From a virus: a stretch of DNA of 64,000 bases. Below are positions 41,358-49,505 of the stretch, one piece after another (position 1 is the first letter of the stretch; each line of letters starts with the position of its first letter). The notes beneath the pieces are model-generated. The model was not told where the DNA came from. It ran no database searches and saw only the letters and a list, made by a program, of their open reading frames with translations. The DNA is taken from positions 1-64,000 of the IMG/VR virus record IMGVR_UViG_3300015265_000205; one strand, 5' to 3'. The translations under genes were made by a program, and so were the position numbers.

Positions 41358-42503
41358 ATGCCAAACGTATTGAACAACCTCGCCGCCGATATGTACCGCG
41401 CGGCGGATATCGTCGGTCGCGAAATGATCGGCATCATTCCATCGGTCACCCTGAACACCGCTTCGGTGGCTGTCGCGATGGGCGATACCGTGCGCTCGCA
41501 CTTCACCCGCGCCGCAGTGGTGCAGGGCATGACGCCATCCATGACTATTCCGGAGGGTACCGACCAAACGGTCGATAACAAAACGCTGACCATCGACACA
41601 CCGGCCAGCGTCCAGATTCCATGGACCGGCGAGGATATGCGGCACGTCAACAACGGAGCCGGTTTCGAAACGATCTACGGTGACCAGATTGCCCAGGCTT
41701 TCCGCGCCATCACCAACCAGATGGAAGCGTCGGCCTGGCAACTGGCCTACAAAGCCGGCTCGCGTGCCTTCGGCATCGCTGGCACCACGCCATTCGGCTC
41801 GAACTTCAACGAAGTGGCCGAAGTGCGCCAGATCCTGGTCGACAACGGCTGCCCGGATGATGGCCAGCTGTCGATGATTTTCAACACCGCCGCCGGCACC
41901 AAGCTGCGTAACTTGTCCAGCCTGCAGAAGGTGAACGAGTCCGGCACTGACCAGCTGCTGCGCCAAGGCGTGTTGCTGAATCTGCAAAACATCATGCTGA
42001 AGGAATCGGCTGGCATCGGCATCGCGACTAAAGGTACCGGAACGGGTTACACCACCAATGCCGCTGGCTATGCAGTTGGTGCCACCTCGATCACTCTGAT
42101 TTCCGGCGCCGGTACCTCCGTTGCAGGCGACACCGTGACGTTCGCCGGTGACGGCAATCAGTACGTGGTCGCCGCTGGCCTGGGCGCGCCTGGCGTTCTG
42201 ACCATCGCCGAGCCCGGCCTGCGCCAAGCAATCCCAGCGGCCGCGACGGCAGTCACTATCGGCAATAGCTACACCGCAAACATTTGCCTGCACAAAGCAG
42301 CGTTCGAAGTGGCGATGCGTCCGATGTCTGACCCGGCCGGCGGCGATGCTGCCGTCGACAAAATGCTGATTCAAGACCCGCGCAGCGGCTTGATCTTCGA
42401 AGTCGCTGCCTACAAAGGCTTCAAGAAGGCAATGTTTAACGTTTCTTGTGTCTATGGCATGAAAGCGTGGAAGTCGCCGAACATCGCAGTTCTCAAGGGT
42501 TAA
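41358..42503 (+). CDS. Major capsid protein (P22 coat-like)
   Basis: 381 residues. The fold follows the P22 gene 5 coat family: MPNVLNNLAADMYRAADIVG start, VTLNTASVAVAMGDTVRSHF, a TPASVQIPWTGEDMR segment, GMRxG-like variable insertion (ISGAGTSVAGDTVTFAGDG) and a C-terminal IFEVAAYKGFKKAMFNVSCV. It forms the icosahedral shell. Flanked on both sides by terminators. Confidence 0.85.
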   Translation: MPNVLNNLAADMYRAADIVGREMIGIIPSVTLNTASVAVAMGDTVRSHFTRAAVVQGMTPSMTIPEGTDQTVDNKTLTIDTPASVQIPWTGEDMRHVNNGAGFETIYGDQIAQAFRAITNQMEASAWQLAYKAGSRAFGIAGTTPFGSNFNEVAEVRQILVDNGCPDDGQLSMIFNTAAGTKLRNLSSLQKVNESGTDQLLRQGVLLNLQNIMLKESAGIGIATKGTGTGYTTNAAGYAVGATSITLISGAGTSVAGDTVTFAGDGNQYVVAAGLGAPGVLTIAEPGLRQAIPAAATAVTIGNSYTANICLHKAAFEVAMRPMSDPAGGDAAVDKMLIQDPRSGLIFEVAAYKGFKKAMFNVSCVYGMKAWKSPNIAVLKG

Positions 42504-42520
42504 TCTCCCACCATCAACCA

Positions 42521-42542
42521 AGGGGCCTCGGCCCCTGTTTTT
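42521..42542 (+). terminator. Terminator after the coat gene
   Basis: AGGGGCC-TC-GGCCCCT, then GTTTTT. Strong hairpin. Confidence 0.8.
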
Positions 42543-42552
42543 AGAGGTGACC

Positions 42553-42963
42553 ATGTCCACCGTCCCGACCGTAAAGATCGTATCCCTCCAATCGCACGAG
42601 AATCCTGATGGCTTCATCGTGATCAACAAAGCCGACTTCGACCCCGACGCGCACGAGCTGTACGGCGACGACAACGACCTGGGCGCGCCCACCGAGCGTG
42701 CACCAACCATGGCCGAACTGTTGGCCGCGCGCGACCAGCTGCTGGCGCGCGAGCGCGAACTGGAGGCCGAAAAGGAGCGCATTACCGCGAAGGAGCAGCT
42801 CCTGGCCGAGCAGGCGCAGGCCAACGAGGCCGAAGCGCAGCGCCTGCGCGATGAGGCGGCAAGCCTCCAGACTGCCAAGGATGCAACTGCTGCCGCTGCA
42901 CAGGTGCAAGTTGCAGCGGCCACGGCCACGGCCGAAAAGCCAGCCAAAGCTGCCAAGGCGTAA
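42553..42963 (+). CDS. Coiled-coil protein after the coat gene, unknown
   Basis: 136 residues from the ATG at 42553 (GAGGTGACC). A short globular start (VKIVSLQSHENPDGFIVINK) is followed by a long Glu/Ala/Arg coiled coil and an Ala-rich tail. It could be a head-associated adaptor or decoration protein. No family recognised. Confidence 0.6.
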   Translation: MSTVPTVKIVSLQSHENPDGFIVINKADFDPDAHELYGDDNDLGAPTERAPTMAELLAARDQLLARERELEAEKERITAKEQLLAEQAQANEAEAQRLRDEAASLQTAKDATAAAAQVQVAAATATAEKPAKAAKA

Positions 42964-43025
42964 TCCTCGGCCAGCGCCGCCCCGTACGCCGGGGCATTCC
43001 ATAAACCGCATTCCCGAAAGCCACT

Positions 43026-44474
43026 ATGCCAACCATCACCGCCGGCGGCACGCCGCAAACTATCATCTTGCCCGTGGGCCAAGTCTTGAACGTCAGCGGC
43101 GGCGCCGGAACGGCTGGCGTGGCCTATCTCCTCGATCCAATGCTGGGTGGCACAAACTCGGTGCAATCGTGGATGATTGGCGTTGGTGCGCTATTGCCAA
43201 TCGGGCCGTATGCAGACCAGCAGCGCTTCCTGGTGACGTGTTCATCAGGGAGTGTTGATGTGAGCTTAGGTAATGCGGTGCTGGGTGCGCCGCGCGTTGT
43301 AAAAAATGTGGCTGGACTTGCTGACAGCGCTGGCACGCTGCTGCCAGCAACGGGCCCAGCCGGAGTATTGAATTTCAATCCCGCTCGAATGCGAAAATGG
43401 TGCGCTGCTAAAGCGCGCGTGCTGTCGAAGGCTGGCCGTGGCATCGTCGCCCTGATGGGGGATTCTCGTACTACAGGATTCGGCGCGGCAGGTACCGCCA
43501 ATTTTGTCGGCGCCCGGGCAAAGAACAGGGCTGCGCAACTTGCCGCATTTTTGAATGCGCAGGGCCTGCCCGCTCATACAGACAGTTTCTTCTGCGATGG
43601 CAATATCAATTCGGTAGGCGCCACCGCGCCCCAATACGATCCACGCATCACCATGGGGGCGGGCTGGACCAACAGCGGCGCTTTCAACGTAGTGCAGTGG
43701 ACGGGTTTTGGCATCGCGTTCTCGAACCTGACCACGCTGAATGCAATGTCGTTCACTCCGGACAACCCGACCGATACGGCGGACGTCTATTACTTGACGC
43801 GCCCAGGTTTCGGCTCATTCACTATCAGCGTGGGTGGTAATGTTATTAAAACCATAGATGCCAACGTGGCGCAGAGCATCAAGAAGGAGACCGTGACGTT
43901 CCCGCGCGGTGCGAACACTGTCACGTTCACGCCTGCGGCACTGGGTTCAGGCGTGTTCGTTTATGGCTGCGATTGCTATGACTCGACGATGCCAAAGATT
44001 TCCGTATGGACTCTCGGAAATTCCGGCGGCGGAGTGGCCAACCTGACCTACAACACCTATCCCTGGGAGGGCACGCAGCCCTTCAAGCTTGGAGTCATGA
44101 CGCCCGACATCGTGATTCTTGATATCGGCGTCAACGATGCGAACAGTGCGATGGCCCTGGCCACGTACTCGCAGCGCCTTACTACCATTGTGGACAACGT
44201 GCAGACAGGCGGGAGCAATTGCATTCTCAGCACATTTTTGCCCGCCAGTCTGGCTTCCTGGCCAAGAGCGGCGCCGCCGTTGGTGCAGCCGTACTGGGAT
44301 GCAATCACCGGCGCTGCAATAGCGAAGGGATTGCCGCTTATCGACCATGCTTCACGATTCGGATCGTATGAGCTTTCAAACCCGCTTGGTTTGTATGCGG
44401 ACACCCTGCATCAGAATGGTGTGGCGATGGCGGATCAGGCCCAGATCGATGGTGCTGTATTGCTAGCGGCATAA
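43026..44474 (+). CDS. SGNH/GDSL esterase in the head module
   Basis: 482 residues. The N-terminal ~100 residues form a strand-rich domain (TPQTIILPVGQVLNVSGGAG) like phage head-decoration pieces. The rest is an SGNH hydrolase: block I MGDSRTTG with Ser147, block III GVNDAN (Asn370), block V DTLH with Asp459 and His462. Such enzymes remove acetyl or acyl groups from sugars. It lies between capsid and head-tail joining genes, so it is probably displayed on the virion. The relic carries a different carbohydrate esterase in the corresponding place. Confidence 0.72.
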   Translation: MPTITAGGTPQTIILPVGQVLNVSGGAGTAGVAYLLDPMLGGTNSVQSWMIGVGALLPIGPYADQQRFLVTCSSGSVDVSLGNAVLGAPRVVKNVAGLADSAGTLLPATGPAGVLNFNPARMRKWCAAKARVLSKAGRGIVALMGDSRTTGFGAAGTANFVGARAKNRAAQLAAFLNAQGLPAHTDSFFCDGNINSVGATAPQYDPRITMGAGWTNSGAFNVVQWTGFGIAFSNLTTLNAMSFTPDNPTDTADVYYLTRPGFGSFTISVGGNVIKTIDANVAQSIKKETVTFPRGANTVTFTPAALGSGVFVYGCDCYDSTMPKISVWTLGNSGGGVANLTYNTYPWEGTQPFKLGVMTPDIVILDIGVNDANSAMALATYSQRLTTIVDNVQTGGSNCILSTFLPASLASWPRAAPPLVQPYWDAITGAAIAKGLPLIDHASRFGSYELSNPLGLYADTLHQNGVAMADQAQIDGAVLLAA

Positions 44475-44536
44475 GTAAAAAATGGGTTCGGAGGCGTTTG
44501 CGGCGCGCCAAATGGCTGTTATTAAAAAGGATATCC

Positions 44537-45049
44537 ATGATCATCACTGAAACCGGCGCCGGCTTGCCCGACGCCGAGTCCTACGCCAGCGTCGCTGCGG
44601 CGGACGCGCGCTGTGCCAGCCTGGGCTCGACCGCCTGGGCTGGGCTGGCCGATGCCGACAAGGAAATCGCACTGCGTAAGGCTATGATCTTCATGGGCAC
44701 CTACCGCACGCGCTGGGCTGGCCGCCGCGTGCATCAGCGCCAAGCGCTGGATTGGCCGCGCTACAACGTGGCCGTCGACGGCTTCATCGTGCCCAGCACC
44801 ACCGTGCCGGTCGACGTGGTCAATGCCTGCATCGATCTGGCGGTACGCGCCGGCAGCGGCGAGGACTTGCTGCCAGACCTCGACACCGGTTCGAACGCGA
44901 TCAAAAAAGACAAGACCGGCCCGCTGGAGACGGAGTACTTCCAGAACACCACGGACGCGCGCGAGCGCTTCGTCGCTGTGGACGCGCTCCTGGCGCCTTA
45001 CTTCGGCTCAGCCGGCGGCGGCAATTCGATGAAGGTGGTGCGAGCATGA
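44537..45049 (+). CDS. Head-tail joining protein (DnaT_2-like family)
   Basis: 170 residues from the ATG at 44537 (AAAGGA). MIITETGAGLPDAESYASVA, then ALRKAMIFMGTYRTRWAGRR and QALDWPR match a phage family labelled DnaT-like in databases. Its place suggests a gp6-type head completion or adaptor role; the ssDNA-binding label is doubtful. Confidence 0.7.
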   Translation: MIITETGAGLPDAESYASVAAADARCASLGSTAWAGLADADKEIALRKAMIFMGTYRTRWAGRRVHQRQALDWPRYNVAVDGFIVPSTTVPVDVVNACIDLAVRAGSGEDLLPDLDTGSNAIKKDKTGPLETEYFQNTTDARERFVAVDALLAPYFGSAGGGNSMKVVRA

Positions 45050-45477
45050 CAATCATCGCCTGGGACGGCCAGACCCTCGCCGCAGACAAGCAGGGCACCA
45101 ATTACGGCTGTGCTTACGCTGTCACGAAAATCCATCGGGTACCAGGAGGCCTGGTGGCGTTCAGCGGCTCCGGCTCGCATGCCGCCGCGCTCTTGAAATG
45201 GTTCGAGGCCGGCCGGCCTGCCGATGCTTATCCAGTTGGCACCGAAGAAAACGGAGCGGGCAGCATGTTCATCGCCTCGGATCGGAAAATATTCATATAT
45301 GCCCATAACGGACCGCACCCTGAATTAATCGAGGAGAGGTTCTTCGCGCGTGGTGCCGGCCGCGACTACGCCTTGGCTGCAATGCATTTAGGGAAAAGTG
45401 CACGCGAGGCGGTGGAGGTGGCATGCTTTTTTGATACGTCATGCGGCAAAGGCATCGACGTGCTGGAGATCGAATGA
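45046..45477 (+). CDS. Ntn-hydrolase (HslV/proteasome-like) phage protein
   Basis: 143 residues. MTIIAWDGQTLAADKQGTN begins with Met-Thr; removing Met would expose Thr as the N-terminal nucleophile, as in HslV. The following KIHRVPGGLVAFSGSGSHAA and GRDYALAAMHLGKSAREAVE agree with the proteasome-beta fold. A peptidase in the head-tail segment could process virion proteins. ATGA overlap at the start and end couples it to both neighbours. Confidence 0.72.
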   Translation: MTIIAWDGQTLAADKQGTNYGCAYAVTKIHRVPGGLVAFSGSGSHAAALLKWFEAGRPADAYPVGTEENGAGSMFIASDRKIFIYAHNGPHPELIEERFFARGAGRDYALAAMHLGKSAREAVEVACFFDTSCGKGIDVLEIE

Positions 45478-45848
45478 CCGACTACACCAAAACCGCCGCG
45501 CGCGCCGACCAGTCCCTGCGCCGCAAAGGCGGCATCGTGGTGCTGCGCCAGGTCGTGACCGGCGAATACGACCCGGACCTGGGCGCGGCGCCCACCGTCA
45601 CCACGGACTATGAAGGTACGGGCGTGAAGATCGCCTACGAGGCCGAGAACATCGATGGCACATTGATCCAGGCAGGCGACCAGAAGCTACTGCTTTCGCC
45701 GCTGCAGCGCAATGGCCAAGCCATGCCGGTTCCGACGGCGGCCGACCTGGTGCTGTTCGGCGGCGCCAGCTACACGGTGAAGAGCGTCGAAACCACAGCG
45801 CCGGTCGACGTGGCCGTGCTGCACACGCTGCAACTCAGGGGGCTTTGA
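45474..45848 (+). CDS. Head-tail connector protein
   Basis: 124 residues from ATG at 45474. Strand-rich (KGGIVVLRQVVTGEYDPDLG, QKLLLSPLQRNG, GGASYTVKSVETTAPVDVAV), the outline of small phage head-tail stoppers. Family not certain; position between adaptor and tail-completion genes supports it. Confidence 0.6.
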   Translation: MTDYTKTAARADQSLRRKGGIVVLRQVVTGEYDPDLGAAPTVTTDYEGTGVKIAYEAENIDGTLIQAGDQKLLLSPLQRNGQAMPVPTAADLVLFGGASYTVKSVETTAPVDVAVLHTLQLRGL

Positions 45849-46345
45849 TGGCAAGCATGTCCTTTTCGATGCAAATCGCTGATTTCATCGCCAAGACGAA
45901 GGCCAGCCAAGATCTGGTGGTGCGCGCTATCACCATGAAGATTGCTGAAGAAATCGACAGCAGGTCGCCTGTTGGTGACGCCACATATTGGAAGAGCAAG
46001 CCACCACCGGGTTACGCTGGCGGCAGATTTAGGGGTAATTGGCAATTATCTATAGGCTCGCCGACTGCCGCCACCCTTGATCGTATCGATAAAGATGGCT
46101 CAGCCACGATGGCGGCGAATGGGGCTACCATAAAGACCGCTAAATCAGGCGATGTTATCTATCTGGTGAACAATCTTCCCTATGCAAGAAGAATCGAAGA
46201 GGGATGGTCCGGTAAGGCTCCGATTGGCGTGGTTGCCATCACGGTAGTGAAATTTAGCGTCATCGTTGACAATGCAGTGAACGGCGTGCGCAGCGGCACC
46301 ACCGCCAGCGAATTCGCCCAAGGCTATTCGACCTACAAATTATGA
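45848..46345 (+). CDS. Tail completion protein (HK97 gp10-like)
   Basis: 165 residues. LVVRAITMKIAEEIDSRSPV, GRFRGNWQLSIGS and NNLPYARRIEEGWSGKAPIG with a C-terminal helix correspond to gp10-type proteins that cap the tail. TGATG start overlap. Confidence 0.72.
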   Translation: MASMSFSMQIADFIAKTKASQDLVVRAITMKIAEEIDSRSPVGDATYWKSKPPPGYAGGRFRGNWQLSIGSPTAATLDRIDKDGSATMAANGATIKTAKSGDVIYLVNNLPYARRIEEGWSGKAPIGVVAITVVKFSVIVDNAVNGVRSGTTASEFAQGYSTYKL

Positions 46346-46743
46346 GCCAACCAACAATACGCGCCGTGCTGGAATCGGTCCTGGCCAGCCTTGCACCGGC
46401 CATCGACACCGCATGGCAGAACGTGCCATACACCCCCGTCACCGGCCGGCCGTATCAAGCTGCCTACCTGCTGCCAGCGGAGCCGAACAACTATTCTATG
46501 GGCGACGGCGCACGCCAGGAGCGCGGCATCTTCCAGGTCAGCTTGCTGTATCCGCCAGGGCAGGGCACCGCGGCGGCCGGTGCGCGCGCTGAAATGATCG
46601 CGGCGTTATTCAAGCGCGGCGCAAACTTCACGAAGGGCGATGTGACCGTGCAGATCGAGCGCACGCCCGAAATCGCGGACGGCCGCGAGGACGGGGACCG
46701 TTGGATGGTCCCTGTCAAGATCAGGTATTTCTGCAACCTGTAA
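46342..46743 (+). CDS. Tail terminator-like protein (DUF4128)
   Basis: 133 residues. IRAVLESVLASLAPAIDTAW, YQAAYLLPAEPNNYSMGDGA and VTVQIERTPEIADGREDGDR fit DUF4128, structurally a gpU-type tail terminator. Last gene before the tail tube and followed by a terminator. Confidence 0.7.
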   Translation: MSQPTIRAVLESVLASLAPAIDTAWQNVPYTPVTGRPYQAAYLLPAEPNNYSMGDGARQERGIFQVSLLYPPGQGTAAAGARAEMIAALFKRGANFTKGDVTVQIERTPEIADGREDGDRWMVPVKIRYFCNL

Positions 46744-46760
46744 CCCGCATCACCCCACAC

Positions 46761-46785
46761 AGATCGCCTCGGCGGTCTTTTTTTT
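46761..46785 (+). terminator. Terminator before the tail tube gene
   Basis: AGATCGCC-TC-GGCGGTCT (one G-T pair) with a T run of eight. Part of the intra-operon set. Confidence 0.75.
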
Positions 46786-46810
46786 CGACCAAAGAAAGGC
46801 AATCCACATC

Positions 46811-48013
46811 ATGACCACTGCAAACGGCATCGACAGCCTGCTCGTTATCGGCAAGCAACCAGCGGAAGGCACGAAGGCCTTGGCCGCCGCCGGCCGCCTC
46901 TATCCGCGCGTCACCGCGACGTTCGACACGGACGCCGACAAGTACTCGAGCAACGAAATTGACCCGAGCCAGCAGCAGGGCGATACCCGCCTGGGCAACT
47001 TCCGCACCTCCGGCGCCATCAAGGGCGAGGCGAGCTGCGGCACCTACGCCGTGCTGCTGGCCGCGCTGCTGCGCCGCGACTTCACGGCCGGCGGCGTTAC
47101 CGCAGCGCAAAACACCATCGCATCGGGTGCTACGGGCCTGACGCGCAGCGTCGGCTCGTTCCTGGCAGATGGCCACCGCGCCGGCACCGTCGTGCGCATC
47201 GGCGGCTTCCTGACCACCGGCGCTGCCAACAATGCCAAGAACTTCTTCGTCACCTCGGCTACCGCGTTGAAGCTGACGGGCCAGTTCATGGACGGCAGCG
47301 CCATGACGGTGAAGGTGGAGGGCGATCCCGTGACCGTGACCGCAACCGGCAAGCGCAGCTTCACGCCGCTGACCGGCCACACCACGGACTGGTTCACCGC
47401 AGAAGTGCAGGATCCGGGCATTGCCGTGAATCGTTGCTTCATCGACCAGCTGGTGAGCAAAGTCGACATCGCCGTGCAACCGAACGGCATCACAAGCATG
47501 GATTTCACCTTGATGGGCAAGCTGGAAGGCCCAACCACGCCGGCGGCGTATTTCGCGGCGCCAGCATCCACGCCTGGTACCGGCAAGTTCTCGGGCGCCA
47601 CCGCGATGCTGTCGGTGGCCGGCATCCCTTCGCAAATCTGCACGGGCATGTCGCTGTCGCTGGATGGCCAGGTCAAGATCGATCCCGTGATCGGCTCCAA
47701 GTTCGCCACGGCCGCATCGCGCGGCAAGGTGCTGGGCAGCGGCCAGTTCACGGTGCTGATGCAGGACTCGGCATACATCGACTACTTCAAGCAAGAAGTC
47801 GAGATGCCTTTGGCCTACGCCATGGCGGCAAGCACGGCGCCGCTGGCCGACGTCATGACTATCGCCATGGGCCGCATCAAGATCACCTCGGCGAAAGTCG
47901 ATGATGGCGAGAAAAACAAGATCGTCACGTGCGCTTTCGACATCCTGCGCTACCAAGGCGCCGACGCGCAGCACGAGGCCACGACCGTGGCCTTCCAAGA
48001 CACTAGTTTGTAA
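46811..48013 (+). CDS. Tail tube protein
   Basis: 400 residues. IDSLLVIGKQPAEGTKALAA, LGNFRTSGAIKGEASCGTYA, SKVDIAVQPNGITSMDFTLM and CTGMSLSLDGQVKIDPVIGS fit the phage tail tube_2 type; it is long because it probably contains two tube-like domains. Forms the non-contractile tail tube. AAAGG before the start. Confidence 0.8.
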   Translation: MTTANGIDSLLVIGKQPAEGTKALAAAGRLYPRVTATFDTDADKYSSNEIDPSQQQGDTRLGNFRTSGAIKGEASCGTYAVLLAALLRRDFTAGGVTAAQNTIASGATGLTRSVGSFLADGHRAGTVVRIGGFLTTGAANNAKNFFVTSATALKLTGQFMDGSAMTVKVEGDPVTVTATGKRSFTPLTGHTTDWFTAEVQDPGIAVNRCFIDQLVSKVDIAVQPNGITSMDFTLMGKLEGPTTPAAYFAAPASTPGTGKFSGATAMLSVAGIPSQICTGMSLSLDGQVKIDPVIGSKFATAASRGKVLGSGQFTVLMQDSAYIDYFKQEVEMPLAYAMAASTAPLADVMTIAMGRIKITSAKVDDGEKNKIVTCAFDILRYQGADAQHEATTVAFQDTSL

Positions 48014-48020
48014 CCAATCC

Positions 48021-48042
48021 GCCCGGCCACACGCCGGGCTTT
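48021..48042 (+). terminator. Hairpin after the tail tube gene
   Basis: GCCCGGC-CACAC-GCCGGGC and only three T. Weak terminator or attenuator before the BRO-type gene. Confidence 0.5.
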
Positions 48043-48059
48043 CCATGAAGGGCTCTGCC

Positions 48060-48566
48060 ATGCAAGAACTGAAATTCAACGAACACAATTTTGCTCTGGT
48101 CGAGCTCGATGGCCGCACTTGGCTGACCGCCGCCGATATCGCAGTCGCACTGGGCTACAAGCGGAGCGACCAGGTGTCGCGAATTTTCGAGCGCCATAAG
48201 CGCGAATTTTCGACATCGATGACCTCGATTGTCGAGACCGTCAGTTTGGGAAACGCGAATCTGGTCAATGAAGTTCGCCTGTTCAGCCTTCGCGGCGCGC
48301 ACTTGATCGGCATGTTCTCCCGGACTGCAAGTGGCCAGGCTTTCCGCGCCTGGGTACTCGACCAGTTGGATGAGGTGGACCGCCAAGCCGCGCCCACCCG
48401 CTCGCTGATGGCGGCGTGGTTCAAGGCTAGGGCGGCCGTCGACGCGCAAGACAAGTTTGCCAGCATGTGCGGCAAGGGCCTGAGCGAGCATAAGCAGGTC
48501 AAGCCTCCGTTGAAAAAGGCACTCGACCAGATCGCAACACAGATTCAACCATCACTTCTTTCTTGA
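48060..48566 (+). CDS. BRO-N domain protein inserted in the tail operon
   Basis: 168 residues from the ATG at 48060 (AAGGG eight bases upstream). The N-terminal ~110 residues are a BRO-N domain: FALVELDGRTWLTAADIAVA, LGYKRSDQVSRIFERHK, LFSLRGAHLIGMFSRTASGQ. BRO proteins are DNA-binding regulators or antirepressors in phages. It lies between the tail tube and chaperone genes, with hairpins on both sides, so it is likely a later insertion. Confidence 0.75.
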   Translation: MQELKFNEHNFALVELDGRTWLTAADIAVALGYKRSDQVSRIFERHKREFSTSMTSIVETVSLGNANLVNEVRLFSLRGAHLIGMFSRTASGQAFRAWVLDQLDEVDRQAAPTRSLMAAWFKARAAVDAQDKFASMCGKGLSEHKQVKPPLKKALDQIATQIQPSLLS

Positions 48567-48593
48567 CCCGGCCAAGCGCCGGGTTTTCTTTTT
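48566..48593 (+). terminator. Terminator after the BRO-type gene
   Basis: ACCCGGC-CAAGC-GCCGGGT then TTTCTTTTT. The stop codon overlaps its first base. Confidence 0.8.
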
Positions 48594-48690
48594 GGCGCAA
48601 GCGCCACCCCAGCACCGACCGGTCGCTGTCGCCTTCGTGGGCGCGGCGGCCGGCACGGGCATTGTTTATTACCCACGAAAGGCATTACCC

Positions 48691-49158
48691 ATGAATACGA
48701 CCCAAGCAACCCTGAATACCGCACAAACCCTGGCCGTCGCCGGCTTCGATATCGCCAACCTGTCCGCGCCTGCCGCGCGCGTGACCTTCGACGTACCCGT
48801 GATCTTCGACGCCGACGGCGAGCCCGTGGCCGGCATCAAGATCGTCGGCAAGAATTCCGACGAGTACCGCAAGGAAAGCCACGCCGTGCGCGCTGAAGGC
48901 TATAAGAAGTCGGCAAAGCGCAAGACCGCCATCGACGCCTCCACCGACGAAGGCGCGGATCAGCTGGTGCACGTCATCGATGACAACCAGAAGCGCCTGG
49001 CGCTGGCCGTGGCAGTCGACTGGTACGGCTTCACCAGCAACGGCGCCGTCGTGCCGTTCGACAAGGGCCTGATTGCCACGGCGTTCGACAAATACCCGAC
49101 CTGGCAAGAGCGCGTCACGGCCGCCCTGGAAAATGACGCCAATTTTTTGAAGGTCTAA
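48691..49158 (+). CDS. Tail assembly chaperone, short form (gpG-like)
   Basis: 155 residues from the ATG at 48691. Strand-rich middle (ARVTFDVPVIFDADGEPVAG) and helical C-terminus. Position between tube and tape-measure genes and the slippery TTTTTTG at 49143 near its end mark it as the tail chaperone whose longer frameshift product acts on the tape measure. Confidence 0.78.
   Translation: MNTTQATLNTAQTLAVAGFDIANLSAPAARVTFDVPVIFDADGEPVAGIKIVGKNSDEYRKESHAVRAEGYKKSAKRKTAIDASTDEGADQLVHVIDDNQKRLALAVAVDWYGFTSNGAVVPFDKGLIATAFDKYPTWQERVTAALENDANFLKV
49143..49149 (+). promoter_or_regulatory. -1 ribosomal frameshift site TTTTTTG
   Basis: In the gpG frame the codons are AAT TTT TTG AAG, a heptamer of X-XXY-YYZ form. 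After slipping back one base the ribosome reads GAA GGT CTA and continues to 49505. The site is ten bases before the gpG stop. Confidence 0.8.
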
Positions 49159-49505
49159 CCCAGGCCCTGCTGCTGTACGCCGATCACCTGTTTGATCGTG
49201 CGGCAGCGGCAGGCGATGGCAATGCCAAGGGCGACCACTTGGACACCGCCCGGCAAAACCCGCTTTACCGGGCGCCCGAGGCGCCAGCGGTGCCGCAGCT
49301 GCCGCCCGAGCTGGCCTACATCTGGACCTGGTTCACCCAGATAAACCAGAAGCGCCAGTGCGGTATGGCCGTGAACGCGCTCACCAGCGCTGAAATACTC
49401 GCCTGGCAGGCGCGTCACGGTGTCCGCTTCGATCCGTTCGAAGAGGGCGTGATCGATCGCCTCGATGCGCTGTTTATTTATCACCAAAACAAGAAGGAAA
49501 AATAA
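49149..49505 (+). CDS. Tail assembly chaperone frameshift extension (gpT-like part)
   Basis: 118 residues in the -1 frame, joined to gpG at 49149 as EGLTQALLLYADHLFDRAAA. A later TTG (49239) has no conserved reason to be a start. The end (TSAEILAWQARHGVRFDPFE, then a helix) overlaps the tape-measure ATG as TAATG. The gpG-T fusion would be about 271 residues and is made at low frequency. It corresponds to lambda gpGT, which coats the tape measure. Confidence 0.78.
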   Translation, partial: EGLTQALLLYADHLFDRAAAAGDGNAKGDHLDTARQNPLYRAPEAPAVPQLPPELAYIWTWFTQINQKRQCGMAVNALTSAEILAWQARHGVRFDPFEEGVIDRLDALFIYHQNKKEK

